From an uncultured Lachnospiraceae bacterium (GTDB lineage: Bacteria; Bacillota; Clostridia; Lachnospirales; Lachnospiraceae), in contig CAKREB010000013.1 of assembly GCA_934317005.1 (NCBI GenBank), forward strand, positions 31,972 to 95,971: a DNA stretch of 64,000 nucleotides. Reading direction: 5' to 3'. The notes below the pieces were generated by a model, which was not told the DNA's origin, did no database searches, and saw nothing but the letters and a program-made list of their open reading frames with translations. The first letter of the stretch is position 1. Each line of letters opens with the position of its first letter. Made by a program: the position numbers and the translations under genes. Shown here one piece after another: positions 35,573 through 44,124 of this stretch.

Positions 35573-36693
35573 TGAGAGCAATTGGTATTGTGTTAGCTGG
35601 TGGTAATAACAGTAGAATGAGAGAACTGTCAAACAAGAGAGCTACGGCGGCTATGCCGATTGCTGGTGGCTTTCGAAGTATCGACTTTGTACTGAGTAAT
35701 ATGAGCAACTCTCATATTCAGAAGGTTGCGGTTTTTACACAGTATAATGCAAAGTCTTTGAATGAGCATTTAAATTCATCAAAATGGTGGGATTTTGGAC
35801 GTAAGCAGGGTGGTTTGTATGTGTTCACCCCAACTACAACACCGGAAAACAGTTATTGGTATCGTGGAACGGCAGATGCTATGGCACAGAATCTCAGCTT
35901 TTTGAAAAACAGCCATGAGCCATATGTCGTAATTGCATCAGGTGATGGTGTATATAAGATGGACTATAACAAGGTGTTGGAATATCATATCGCTAAAAAA
36001 GCTGATTTTACTGTAGTAACAGCAAATATTGAAGAAAAAGATGATCCGAGCCGCTTTGGTGTAGTTCGTACAGACATGGATGGAAGAATTGTTGAGTTCG
36101 AGGAGAAGCCGATCAATGCAAACAGCTTCCAGGTGTCAGCAGGTATCTATATAGTAAGAAGAAGACTTTTGATTGAACTGATTGAGAAGTCAGCGGAAGA
36201 AGAAAGACATGACTTTGTAAAAGATATTCTGATCCGCTATAAGAATGTGAAGAGGATTTATGCATATCCGATCGAAAAGTATTGGAGTAATATCTCTTCT
36301 GTAGATTCTTATTTCAGAACAAACATGGACTTTTTGAAGAAGGATGTACGTGATTATTTCTTTAAAGAATATCCGGATATTTATTCTAAGGTAGAAGATT
36401 TGCCACCGGCAAAATATAATACAGGCTCGCAGGTAAAGAATAGTCTGGTTTCCAGTGGATGTATTATCAACGGAGAAGTACAGGATTCCATCTTATTTAA
36501 AAAGGTCTTTGTTGGTAACAATTGTGTGATTAAGAATTCTATCATTCTGAATGATGTATATATTGGAGATAACACCTATATCGAGAATTGTATCGTAGAA
36601 AGCAGAGATACGATCCGTGCCAATACAAAATACATCGGTGAGAATGGAGAAATAAAAATTGTAGTGGAAAAGAACGACCGCTACGCTTTGTAA
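35572..36693 (+). CDS. glgD: Glucose-1-phosphate adenylyltransferase regulatory subunit GlgD
   Basis: The 373-residue paralogue of GlgC keeps the fold (VLAGGNNSRMRELSN, RSIDFVLSNMSNS, beta-helix tail) but its nucleotide loop lacks the GlgC GSRLGxLT residues and its catalytic Asp context reads SGDGVYKMDY. This matches GlgD, the subunit that raises GlgC activity. The pair is translationally coupled by the TAATG overlap. Confidence 0.94.
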   Translation: MRAIGIVLAGGNNSRMRELSNKRATAAMPIAGGFRSIDFVLSNMSNSHIQKVAVFTQYNAKSLNEHLNSSKWWDFGRKQGGLYVFTPTTTPENSYWYRGTADAMAQNLSFLKNSHEPYVVIASGDGVYKMDYNKVLEYHIAKKADFTVVTANIEEKDDPSRFGVVRTDMDGRIVEFEEKPINANSFQVSAGIYIVRRRLLIELIEKSAEEERHDFVKDILIRYKNVKRIYAYPIEKYWSNISSVDSYFRTNMDFLKKDVRDYFFKEYPDIYSKVEDLPPAKYNTGSQVKNSLVSSGCIINGEVQDSILFKKVFVGNNCVIKNSIILNDVYIGDNTYIENCIVESRDTIRANTKYIGENGEIKIVVEKNDRYAL

Positions 36694-36852
36694 GAATACG
36701 AAAGATAAAGACGCAATAAGCGGTAAAAGGTAAAGAGTTTCTTCCTATTATAAAGTCATGATTTTACATATTATCCGGAACGGATCAGGATGGGATAAAG
36801 TGTAAGTGAATGGTCATGTGTTGACGGGGAAGGAAGAAATCTTTGTGATACG

Positions 36853-36881
36853 TTGCTTTCTGCTTTGAAATGAGATATAGT
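36853..36881 (+). promoter_or_regulatory. Promoter of spoVG
   Basis: TTGCTT (36853-36858), 17 bases, TATAGT (36876-36881). Two small hairpins follow in the leader (CAAAAGT/ACTTTTG near 36894 and AGTGCA/TGCACT near 36919). I see no sigma-H promoter with confidence. Confidence 0.5.
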
Positions 36882-36982
36882 AAAACGTGAAGGCAAAAGT
36901 GAGATACTTTTGAAAAAGCAGTGCAGATTTGCACTACGACCGCGTATGAAAAAAGAATATATAACCAAAGGGGGTTCATATA

Positions 36983-37261
36983 GTGCAGGTAACAGATGTG
37001 AGGATTCGCAAGATCTCGAAAGAAGGTAAGATGAAAGCAGTTGTTTCAATTACTCTGGATGATGAGTTTGTGATTCATGATATTAAAGTGATTGAAGGAG
37101 AGAAGGGATTGTTTATCGCAATGCCAAGCCGACGATCTACAGACGGAGAATATCGTGATATTGCGCATCCGATTAATTCTGATACCAGGGAGAAGGTTCA
37201 GAAAATTATATTAGACAGATATCTGGCGGTTCTGGAGGAAGGGGCGCAGGAAGAAGCGTAA
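36983..37261 (+). CDS. spoVG: SpoVG RNA/DNA-binding regulator
   Basis: The 92-residue protein starts at GTG 36983 behind AAAGGGGG. The motifs TDVRIRKI, FVIHDIKVIEG, GLFIAMPSRR and YRDIAHPIN are diagnostic. SpoVG affects septation, sporulation and virulence factors and binds nucleic acid. Length is normal. A terminator follows directly. Confidence 0.96.
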   Translation: MQVTDVRIRKISKEGKMKAVVSITLDDEFVIHDIKVIEGEKGLFIAMPSRRSTDGEYRDIAHPINSDTREKVQKIILDRYLAVLEEGAQEEA

Positions 37262-37265
37262 ATAA

Positions 37266-37314
37266 AAAAAGCTGCATGGCACAAGCAGAAAAAGCAAGTG
37301 TCCTGCAGCTTTTT
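37266..37314 (+). terminator. Terminator of spoVG
   Basis: AAAAAGCTGCA and TGCAGCTTTTT close a hairpin with a second inner GGCAC/GTGTC stem. It ends in TTTTT. Confidence 0.8.
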
Positions 37315-37318
37315 GTAT

Positions 37319-37405
37319 GATAGGGAATTACCGGTATGGTAGTGTGATATCGGTGCTGGTGGTATTTTTTTATTTATAAGAAGTTTTTAGCATGGTAATG
37401 CATGG
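37319..37405. repeat. Dispersed intergenic motif, copies D and E
   Basis: Copy D (37319-37350) reads ATAGGGAATTACCGG then TATGGTAGTGTGATAT, and its ACCGGTAT pairs with ATATCGGT; seven T follow at 37366. Copy E (37374-37405) reads ATAAGAAGTTTTTAG then CATGGTAATGCATGG. Both are weaker than copies A and B. Confidence 0.35.
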
Positions 37406-37511
37406 ATATTGTCAAGTTGCACAATCAAAACGAAGCACGGATGCGAAAAGTATCAAAAATGTAGAAAATAGAAAAAATGCAAAAAAAGTGAAGTTTTCCT
37501 AAGAAAAAGCC

Positions 37512-37540
37512 TTGCAAATCATGAAAATGTGTAGTAAAAT
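37512..37540 (+). promoter_or_regulatory. Promoter of the S10/spc ribosomal cluster
   Basis: TTGCAA (37512-37517), 17 bases, TAAAAT (37535-37540). The predicted start near 37547 gives a leader of about 286 bases before rpsJ. Confidence 0.6.
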
Positions 37541-37546
37541 AGCACT

Positions 37547-37832
37547 TGCTGTGACATTGATAGCGATGAAGCGTGAGGTTGCTGCAGTTTGGAAACAAAC
37601 CGTAGGTTTTCCGTGGAGCGAATGTCAAGTTAGGAAACTGGCGACAAGTCACTGTACAATTTTATATTCTGCAATTTGCAGGAAGTGCGGGTAGTCTGCG
37701 TAAAAGTGTAAACCAAAGCAGGACACACCCGGTTAAGTGTACAGTCACCACTTGTTCCGCTAAATGAGCAGGCATGGGAAATCCCAAGATCAGTAATGCC
37801 TGCAAAAGTGCGAAAAGGAGGCGGCTTTTTTT
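37547..37832 (+). ncRNA. Structured leader of the S10 operon
   Basis: A long-range pair ACTGTACA (37651-37658) with TGTACAGT (37738-37745) encloses about 80 bases. A strong hairpin GCAGGCAT/ATGCCTGC (37768-37803) with an inner GGG-AAAT-CCC lies just before the rpsJ ribosome binding site. This is the layout expected for ribosomal-protein feedback, but I cannot name the ligand. Confidence 0.45.
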
Positions 37833-38150
37833 ATGGCAACAAATGTAATGAGAATTACTCTCAAGGCGTATGACCACAATCAGATCGACCACGCTGCTGG
37901 TAAGATTATTGAGACAGTTAAGAAGACAGGTGCTAAGGTTAGCGGTCCTGTACCTCTTCCAACAAAGAAGGAGGTTGTAACAATTCTTCGTGCTGTTCAT
38001 AAGTACAAAGATTCCAGAGAGCAGTTCGAGCAGAGAACTCACAAGAGATTGATTGATGTTATCGCTCCAACACAGAAGACCATCGAAGCATTGACAAAAA
38101 TGGAAATGCCATCAGGTGTTGCTGTTGTTTTAAAAATGAAAGAAAAATAA
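37833..38150 (+). CDS. rpsJ: 30S ribosomal protein S10
   Basis: The 105-residue product has the S10 pattern RITLKAYDHNQIDHAAGKI, SGPVPLPTKKE and EQFEQRTHKRLIDV. It sits in the small-subunit head and is also NusE, the antitermination factor. It is the first gene of the cluster, after a leader of about 286 bases. Start follows AAAAGGAGGCGGC. Confidence 0.97.
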   Translation: MATNVMRITLKAYDHNQIDHAAGKIIETVKKTGAKVSGPVPLPTKKEVVTILRAVHKYKDSREQFEQRTHKRLIDVIAPTQKTIEALTKMEMPSGVAVVLKMKEK

Positions 38151-38237
38151 TTAAGAAGTAAGTCCTTAGGGTTTATATAAAAAAGCTATCGCAAGGTAGT
38201 TCGAGTTTTTGGTTTACGAACTTGCACATTATAGACC

Positions 38238-38280
38238 ATCTAGGATGATTTCGTTCGAAAGAATGAAATCCGCTGTAGAT
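38238..38280 (+). promoter_or_regulatory. Hairpin in the rpsJ-rplC gap
   Basis: A 10-bp stem (38247-38256 with 38261-38270) capped by a GAAA tetraloop is framed by ATCTA/TAGAT. It ends about 7 bases before the rplC binding site, so it could affect L3 translation. Confidence 0.45.
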
Positions 38281-38300
38281 TAACAGGAGGTGCATTTAGT

Positions 38301-38984
38301 ATGAAGAAGGCTATTTTAGCTACGAAGATCGGTATGACTCAGATCTTCAACGAGAACGGAGTACTTACTCCAGTAACTGTACTTCAGGCTGGTCCTTGCT
38401 TTGTAACTCAGGTAAAGACAGTTGATAATGACGGTTACAGTGCAGTACAGGTTGGCTTTGTTGATAAGAAGGATAAAGTAATCAGCAAAGATGCAACAGG
38501 TAAGAAAGAAGTAAAAAGAGCTCATGGTGTGAACAAACCATTACAGGGCCATTTTGCTAAGGCAGGTGTTTCTGGTAAGAGATATCTGAAAGAATTTAAG
38601 TTTGACAATGCTGAAGAGTACACACTTGGTCAGGAAATCAAGGCAGATATCTTTGAAGCTGGTGACAAGATTGATGTCAGCGGTACAACAAAGGGTAAAG
38701 GTTTCCAGGGCGCTATTAAGAGACATGGTCTTCACAGAGGACCTATGGGACATGGTTCTAAGTTCCACAGACATGCAGGTTCCAATGGTGCTTGTTCTGA
38801 TCCTAGCCGTGTATTCAAGGGTAAGAAGATGCCTGGACATATGGGTTCCGTTAATGTAACAATTCAGAATCTTGAAATCGTAAAAGTAGATGCTGAGCAG
38901 AACTTAATCCTTGTAAAGGGTGCAGTACCAGGACCTAAGAAGGCTTGCGTAACATTAAAGGAAAGCGTAAAGGTTAGTAAATAA
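38301..38984 (+). CDS. rplC: 50S ribosomal protein L3
   Basis: The 227-residue product has KKAILATKIGMTQIF at the N-terminus and the glycine-rich HGSKFHRHAGSNGA region with GHMGSVNVT, typical of L3 near the peptidyl-transferase centre. It is about 15 residues longer than the usual form. The start follows AACAGGAGGTGCATTTAGT. Confidence 0.97.
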   Translation: MKKAILATKIGMTQIFNENGVLTPVTVLQAGPCFVTQVKTVDNDGYSAVQVGFVDKKDKVISKDATGKKEVKRAHGVNKPLQGHFAKAGVSGKRYLKEFKFDNAEEYTLGQEIKADIFEAGDKIDVSGTTKGKGFQGAIKRHGLHRGPMGHGSKFHRHAGSNGACSDPSRVFKGKKMPGHMGSVNVTIQNLEIVKVDAEQNLILVKGAVPGPKKACVTLKESVKVSK

Positions 38985-39010
38985 TTCTTTTGGAAAGGAG
39001 GAACACACAG

Positions 39011-39634
39011 ATGGCTAACGTATCTGTTTATAATATGGACGGCAGCGAGGCTGGAAAGATCGATTTAAATGATAGCATTTTTGCTGCTAATGTAAATGAA
39101 CATTTAATGCATATGGCTGTTGTATTACAGCTTGCAAATAAACGTCAGGGTACTCAGAAGGCAAAGACACGTTCTGAAGTACGCGGAGGCGGAAAGAAAC
39201 CTTGGAGACAGAAAGGAACTGGTCATGCAAGACAGGGTTCTATCAGAGCTCCACAGTGGACAGGCGGTGGAGTTGTATTTGCTCCAACACCTAGAGATTA
39301 CTCTTTCAAGATGAACAAGAAAGAGAAGGCAGGCGCAATCAAGTCTGCATTGACATCAAGAGTAAATGAAGAGAAGTTCTTCGTTATGGATTCTTTGAAG
39401 TTTGATGAGATCAAGACTAAGAAGATGGTTAGCGTTCTTGATGCATTAAAGGTAAAGAAAGCATTGGTTGTACTTGACGGTGAGGACAACGCAAACGTTG
39501 AACTTTCTGCAAGAAACATTGAAGGTGTTCGCGTAGTACCTTTCAATGCAATTAATGTATATGATATCTTAAAATACGATACAGTCGTTATTACAAAGAA
39601 CGCTGTAGGAAAGATTGAGGAGGTGTACGCATAA
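39011..39634 (+). CDS. rplD: 50S ribosomal protein L4
   Basis: Start 39011 follows GGAAAGGAGG; 207 residues. The exit-tunnel loop KTRSEVRGGGKKPWRQKGTG (in part) and GHARQGSIRAPQWTGGGVVF are conserved. L4 is a frequent autoregulator of S10 operons. Its stop overlaps rplW by one base (TAATG). Confidence 0.97.
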   Translation: MANVSVYNMDGSEAGKIDLNDSIFAANVNEHLMHMAVVLQLANKRQGTQKAKTRSEVRGGGKKPWRQKGTGHARQGSIRAPQWTGGGVVFAPTPRDYSFKMNKKEKAGAIKSALTSRVNEEKFFVMDSLKFDEIKTKKMVSVLDALKVKKALVVLDGEDNANVELSARNIEGVRVVPFNAINVYDILKYDTVVITKNAVGKIEEVYA

Positions 39635-39933
39635 TGGCAGATTTAAAATATTATGACATTATTCAGAAGCCGGTGATCACAGAGAAATCTATGGCTGCTA
39701 TGGAAGAAAAGAAATACACATTCACAGTACACCCGGAAGCAACAAAGACTCAGGTAAAGGAAGCTGTTGAAAAGCTTTTTGAGGGAACTAAGGTTGCTAA
39801 GGTCAACACAATGAATCAGGACGGTAAAACTCGTCGTCGTGGCAGAACAGTTGGTAAGACTGCTAAGACAAAGAAAGCTATCGTTCAGCTTACAGAGGAT
39901 TCTAAGGAAATCGAAATTTTCGAGGGACTGTAA
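39634..39933 (+). CDS. rplW: 50S ribosomal protein L23
   Basis: 99 residues; DIIQKPVITEKSM, KYTFTVHPEATKTQVKEAVE and the RRRGRTVG loop are L23 signatures. L23 lies at the tunnel exit and docks trigger factor and SRP. Coupled to rplD by a one-base overlap. Confidence 0.96.
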   Translation: MADLKYYDIIQKPVITEKSMAAMEEKKYTFTVHPEATKTQVKEAVEKLFEGTKVAKVNTMNQDGKTRRRGRTVGKTAKTKKAIVQLTEDSKEIEIFEGL

Positions 39934-40032
39934 TCAGCAAAACAGTAAGCAATGTAAAGTGTTAAAAATCGCGTGGAAAACCTATCGCGCGGATCATTAT
40001 TATAATGATAGAAATTGAAAGGAGAAAACGTC

Positions 40033-40881
40033 ATGGGAATTAAAACATTTAACCCATATACACCTTCCAGAAGACACATGACAGTAACTGACAAGGTAGA
40101 GATCACAGCTACAAAGCCAGAAAAGTCATTAACAGTGTCATTGAAGAAGAACGCCGGACGTAATGCACAGGGTAAGATCACTGTCAGACATCGTGGTGGC
40201 GGTTCAAGAAGAAAATACAGAATCATTGATTTTAAGAGAAACAAAGATGGTGTTGAAGGAACAGTAAAGACAATCGAGTACGATCCAAACAGAACTGCAA
40301 ACATTGCTTTAGTAGCATATGCAGATGGAGAAAAGGCATATATCCTTGCTCCTAACGGATTAAAAGTTGGTCAGAAGATCATGAATGGTCCTACAGCTGA
40401 AATCGAGGTTGGTAACTGTCTTCCACTTGAAAATATTCCAGTTGGTACACAGATTCACAATATCGAGCTTTACCCTGGTAAGGGCGGACAGCTTGTACGT
40501 GCAGCAGGAAACAGCGCACAGCTTATGGCTAAGGAAGGAAAGTATGCAACACTCAGACTTCCATCCGGCGAAATGAGAATGGTACCTATTATCTGCCGTG
40601 CTTCAATCGGTGTTATCGGAAACGGTGAGCATGCACTTGTTAATATCGGTAAAGCAGGACGTAAGCGTAATATGGGTATCAGACCTACTGTTCGTGGTTC
40701 CGTAATGAACCCTAATGACCATCCACACGGTGGTGGTGAAGGTAAGGCAGGTATCGGTCGTCCAGGTCCATGTACTCCTTGGGGTAAACCTGCTCTTGGC
40801 TTAAAGACACGTAAGAAGAACAATAAGTCAAACAAGATGATTGTAAGAAGAAGAGATGGTAAGGCTTTAAACACAAAATAA
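40033..40881 (+). CDS. rplB: 50S ribosomal protein L2
   Basis: 282 residues from the ATG at 40033 (GAAAGGAGAAAA upstream). GIKTFNPYTPSRRHMT, RHRGGGSRRKYRIIDF and the C-terminal VMNPNDHPHGGGEGKAGIGR stretch, with the essential His, identify L2. A 99-base gap before it holds an ATCATTA/TAATGAT inverted repeat near 40000. Confidence 0.97.
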   Translation: MGIKTFNPYTPSRRHMTVTDKVEITATKPEKSLTVSLKKNAGRNAQGKITVRHRGGGSRRKYRIIDFKRNKDGVEGTVKTIEYDPNRTANIALVAYADGEKAYILAPNGLKVGQKIMNGPTAEIEVGNCLPLENIPVGTQIHNIELYPGKGGQLVRAAGNSAQLMAKEGKYATLRLPSGEMRMVPIICRASIGVIGNGEHALVNIGKAGRKRNMGIRPTVRGSVMNPNDHPHGGGEGKAGIGRPGPCTPWGKPALGLKTRKKNNKSNKMIVRRRDGKALNTK

Positions 40882-40953
40882 TGTAAAAGGTTTTATCAAT
40901 TACTTCTAAGAGAGTTGGAATAGCCGGAAGCATCCGGCAGAATGGAGGATACA

Positions 40954-41232
40954 ATGGCACGTTCATTAAAGAAAGGACCTTTCGCTGATAAGAGCCTTTT
41001 AAAGAAGGTAGATGCTGCAGTAGCATCAGGCGATAAGCAGGTTATTAAGACATGGTCTCGTCGTTCCACTATTTTCCCATCCTTCGTTGGATTAACATTT
41101 GCAGTACATGATGGTAGAAAGCATGTGCCTGTATATGTTACAGAAGATATGGTAGGACATAAGCTCGGTGAGTTCGTAGCTACAAGAACTTACAGAGGTC
41201 ATGGAAAAGACGAGAAAAAGGGTAAGAAATAA
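40954..41232 (+). CDS. rpsS: 30S ribosomal protein S19
   Basis: 92 residues from 40954; an earlier in-frame ATG at 40942 contains the GGAGG site itself and is rejected. ARSLKKGPFAD, WSRRSTIFPSFVG and HKLGEFVATRTYRGH are S19 motifs. Confidence 0.97.
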   Translation: MARSLKKGPFADKSLLKKVDAAVASGDKQVIKTWSRRSTIFPSFVGLTFAVHDGRKHVPVYVTEDMVGHKLGEFVATRTYRGHGKDEKKGKK

Positions 41233-41275
41233 TAAAGAGATGAACGTCTTTCGGTTAAGAAAGACAGGCATCTGG

Positions 41276-41297
41276 GGAGAATGCGTATGCATTCTCC
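41276..41297. repeat. GAGAATGC-type hairpin before rplV
   Basis: GGAGAATGC and GCATTCTCC pair perfectly across GTAT. The same AGAATGC core forms hairpins at 32448-32467 and 47178-47199. Here no U-tract follows. Confidence 0.5.
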
Positions 41298-41366
41298 GCT
41301 AATACCTCGAAACAAACGGCAGTTGCCGTAGACAATAAGCTAATATTCGAAAGGAGGCTTCATCAA

Positions 41367-41756
41367 ATGGCAAAGGGACATAGATCTCAGATTAAAAGAG
41401 AGAGAAATGAAAACCAGAAAGACACCAGACCTTCCGCTAAGTTATCTTACGCAAGAATTTCTGTTCAGAAGGCTTGTTATGTGTTAGATGCCATCAGAGG
41501 CAAAGATGTAGAAACAGCAATTGGTATTTTATCATACAATCCAAGATATGCTTCAAGCATCATTTTAAAATTATTACAGTCTGCAGTTGCAAACGCAGAG
41601 AACAACAATGGTATGAATCCGGCAGATTTATATATTGAAGAATGCTTTGCAAACAAGGGACCGACAATGAAGAGAATCAGACCAAGAGCTCAGGGTAGAG
41701 CTTATCGTATTGAGAAGAGAATGAGTCATATCACAGTAATTCTTAACGAGCGTTAA
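41367..41756 (+). CDS. rplV: 50S ribosomal protein L22
   Basis: 129 residues with an N-terminal basic extension of about 15 residues (GHRSQIKRERNENQKD) before the L22 core ARISVQKACYVLDAIRGK and the tunnel hairpin RIRPRAQGRAYRIEKRMSH. The start follows GAAAGGAGG. A 134-base gap separates it from rpsS. Confidence 0.96.
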   Translation: MAKGHRSQIKRERNENQKDTRPSAKLSYARISVQKACYVLDAIRGKDVETAIGILSYNPRYASSIILKLLQSAVANAENNNGMNPADLYIEECFANKGPTMKRIRPRAQGRAYRIEKRMSHITVILNER

Positions 41757-41787
41757 TCGTTTAATTGGTCGATGAAAGGAGATTATA

Positions 41788-42456
41788 ATGGGACAGAAAG
41801 TTAATCCTCATGGTTTAAGAGTCGGTGTTATCAGTGACTGGGATTCTAATTGGTATGCAGAAGACAAATTTGCAGACTATCTTGTAGAAGATTACAAGAT
41901 CAGAGAGTTTGTAAAGAAGAAATTATACAGCGCTGGTATCTCAAAGATCGAAATTGAGAGACCTACCGACAAGGTAAGAGTTATTATTCATACAGCTAAG
42001 CCTGGTTTCGTTATTGGTAAGGGCGGAGCTGAGATTGAGAACTTAAAGAAAGAGTTATTAAAGGTGTTAGACCGTAAGGTTGCACTTGATATCAAGATCA
42101 TGGATATCAAGAATCCTGACAGACATGCACAGTTAGTAGCTGAGAATATCGCACAGCAGTTAGAGAACCGTGTTTCTTTCCGTCGTGCTATGAAGTCTGC
42201 AATGAGCAGAACATTGAAGACTGGCGCAAAGGGAATCAAGGCAGCTTGTTCAGGTCGTCTTGGTGGTGCTGATATGGCTCGTACAGAGTTCTACAGCGAG
42301 GGAACAATTCCTCTTCAGACATTGCGTGCTGATATTGATTATGGTTTCGCTGAAGCTGATACAACCTATGGTAAGATTGGTGTAAAAGTATGGGTGTACA
42401 ATGGTGAGGTACTTCCAGCCAGAAAGAATGACAAAAAGGAAGGGAGCGATAAATAA
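41788..42456 (+). CDS. rpsC: 30S ribosomal protein S3
   Basis: 222 residues. GQKVNPHGLRVGVI, the KH-domain GKGGAEIENLKKEL and ARTEFYSEGTIPLQTLRADI are S3 signatures. S3 forms part of the mRNA entry and helicase site. Stop overlaps rplP by one base. Confidence 0.97.
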   Translation: MGQKVNPHGLRVGVISDWDSNWYAEDKFADYLVEDYKIREFVKKKLYSAGISKIEIERPTDKVRVIIHTAKPGFVIGKGGAEIENLKKELLKVLDRKVALDIKIMDIKNPDRHAQLVAENIAQQLENRVSFRRAMKSAMSRTLKTGAKGIKAACSGRLGGADMARTEFYSEGTIPLQTLRADIDYGFAEADTTYGKIGVKVWVYNGEVLPARKNDKKEGSDK

Positions 42457-42893
42457 TGTTAATGCCAAAGAGAGTAAAACATCGTAAGCAGTTCCGTGGT
42501 AGAATGACAGGAAAAGCGCTCAGAGGAAATAAGATCACAAACGGTGATTTCGGTATTGTGGCTTTAGAGCCAGCATGGATCAGATCAAACCAGATCGAAG
42601 CTGCCCGTATTGCTATGACACGTTATATCAAGCGTGGTGGTAAAGTTTGGATCAAGATCTTCCCAGATAAGCCAGTAACAAAGACTCCTGCTGAAACTCG
42701 AATGGGTAAAGGTAAAGGTGCATTGGAATACTGGGTAGCAGTTGTTAAGCCTGGTCGTGTTATGTTTGAGATTTCCGGCGTTTCAGAAGATATCGCCAGA
42801 GAAGCTTTACGTCTTGCAACACATAAGTTGCCAGTTAAATGTAAAGTCGTATCTCGTGCAGACTTAGAAGGAGGTGCGGGCAGTGAAGAGTAA
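42456..42893 (+). CDS. rplP: 50S ribosomal protein L16
   Basis: 145 residues: MLMPKRVKHRKQFRGRM, RTEMGKGKG-like segment TRMGKGKGALEYWVAVVKPG and EALRLATHKLPVK. L16 helps place A-site tRNA. Coupled to rpsC (TAATG). Confidence 0.97.
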   Translation: MLMPKRVKHRKQFRGRMTGKALRGNKITNGDFGIVALEPAWIRSNQIEAARIAMTRYIKRGGKVWIKIFPDKPVTKTPAETRMGKGKGALEYWVAVVKPGRVMFEISGVSEDIAREALRLATHKLPVKCKVVSRADLEGGAGSEE

Positions 42894-43083
42894 GCAGTTT
42901 ATGGAAGAATTAAAAGGTAAATCTGTTGCAGAGTTAAATGATGATTTAGTTGCAGCAAAGAAGGAGCTTTTCAATTTAAGATTCCAGAACGCAACAAATC
43001 AGTTAGATAATACAAGCAGAATCAAAGAAGTAAAGAAGAATATCGCAAGAATTCAGACAGTGCTCGCATCAGCACAGAACTAA
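42883..43083 (+). CDS. rpmC: 50S ribosomal protein L29
   Basis: 66 residues from GTG 42883, whose GAAGGAGG site lies inside the 3' end of rplP; the genes overlap by 11 bases. ELNDDLVAAKKELFNLRFQ and IKEVKKNIARIQTVL are the L29 helical pair. Confidence 0.95.
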   Translation: MKSKQFMEELKGKSVAELNDDLVAAKKELFNLRFQNATNQLDNTSRIKEVKKNIARIQTVLASAQN

Positions 43084-43129
43084 TTGATTCATATATATTT
43101 CGAGACAACATGGAAAGGAGGACACGATC

Positions 43130-43384
43130 GTGGAGAGAAATCTGAGAAAGACTCGTGTAGGTAAAGTTGTTAGCGATAAGATGGATAAGACAATCGTTGT
43201 TGCTGTAGTAGATAACGTTAAGCATCCACTTTATGGAAAGATCATCAAGAGAACTTACAAGTTAAAGGCTCATGATGAAGAGAATACATGCAAGATTGGT
43301 GATAGAGTAAGAGTTATGGAGACAAGACCATTATCTAAGGATAAGAGATGGAGACTTGTAGAAGTAATTGAGAGAGCAAAATAA
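43130..43384 (+). CDS. rpsQ: 30S ribosomal protein S17
   Basis: 84 residues from GTG 43130 behind AAAGGAGG. RKTRVGKVVSDKMDKTIVV, HPLYGKIIKRT and GDRVRVMETRPLSKDKRW are S17 motifs. Confidence 0.96.
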   Translation: MERNLRKTRVGKVVSDKMDKTIVVAVVDNVKHPLYGKIIKRTYKLKAHDEENTCKIGDRVRVMETRPLSKDKRWRLVEVIERAK

Positions 43385-43414
43385 TTATTTTATTTGCAGA
43401 AATTGGAGGTAAAC

Positions 43415-43783
43415 ATGGTACAGCAGGAATCAAGACTTAAAGTAGCTGATAATACAGGTGCTAAAGAACTTCTTTGTATCAGAGTTATGGGCGGTTCAAC
43501 TAGAAGATATGCCAACATCGGTGATGTCATCGTTGCTTCTGTTAAAGATGCAACACCAGGCGGTGTTGTAAAGAAGGGTGATGTTGTTAAGGCTGTAGTT
43601 GTTCGTACTGTTAATAAAACTCGTCGTCCAGATGGATCATATATCAGATTTGATGAGAATGCAGCAGTTATTATCCGTGAGGATAAGACACCTAGAGGAA
43701 CTCGTATCTTCGGGCCTGTTGCTAGAGAGTTAAGAGACAAACAGTTCATGAAAATCGTTTCATTAGCACCAGAAGTATTATAA
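43415..43783 (+). CDS. rplN: 50S ribosomal protein L14
   Basis: 122 residues from ATG 43415 (TTGGAGG upstream). MVQQESRLKVADNTGAKEL, RRPDGSYIRFDENAAVII and GTRIFGPVARELR identify L14. Confidence 0.97.
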   Translation: MVQQESRLKVADNTGAKELLCIRVMGGSTRRYANIGDVIVASVKDATPGGVVKKGDVVKAVVVRTVNKTRRPDGSYIRFDENAAVIIREDKTPRGTRIFGPVARELRDKQFMKIVSLAPEVL

Positions 43784-43795
43784 GGAGGTGTCATC

Positions 43796-44101
43796 GTGGC
43801 AACCAACAAAATTAAAAAGGGCGATACAGTTAAGGTTATCGCAGGTAAAGATAAAGGTAGAGAAGGCAAGGTAGCATCTGTAAAAGATGGCAAGCTTATC
43901 ATCGAAGGCATCAATCAGGTGACAAAGCATACAAAGCCTAGTCAGACAAATCCACAGGGTGGAATCGTACAGCAGTCTGCTCCTATCGATGCATCTAACG
44001 TTATGTACGTTAGCAAAGGAAAAGCTTCCCGTGTTGGATTTAAGGTAGAAGACGGAAAGAAAGTACGTTATGCAAAAGCAACTGGTGAAGTAATTGACTA
44101 A
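43796..44101 (+). CDS. rplX: 50S ribosomal protein L24
   Basis: 101 residues from GTG 43796 behind AAGGAGG. The KOW motif KKGDTVKVIAGKDKGREGKV is at the N-terminus; GINQVTKHTKPSQTNPQGGI follows. L24 starts 50S assembly. Confidence 0.97.
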   Translation: MATNKIKKGDTVKVIAGKDKGREGKVASVKDGKLIIEGINQVTKHTKPSQTNPQGGIVQQSAPIDASNVMYVSKGKASRVGFKVEDGKKVRYAKATGEVID

Positions 44102-44124
44102 TTTCGGAAAGGAGGACGTTCAAG

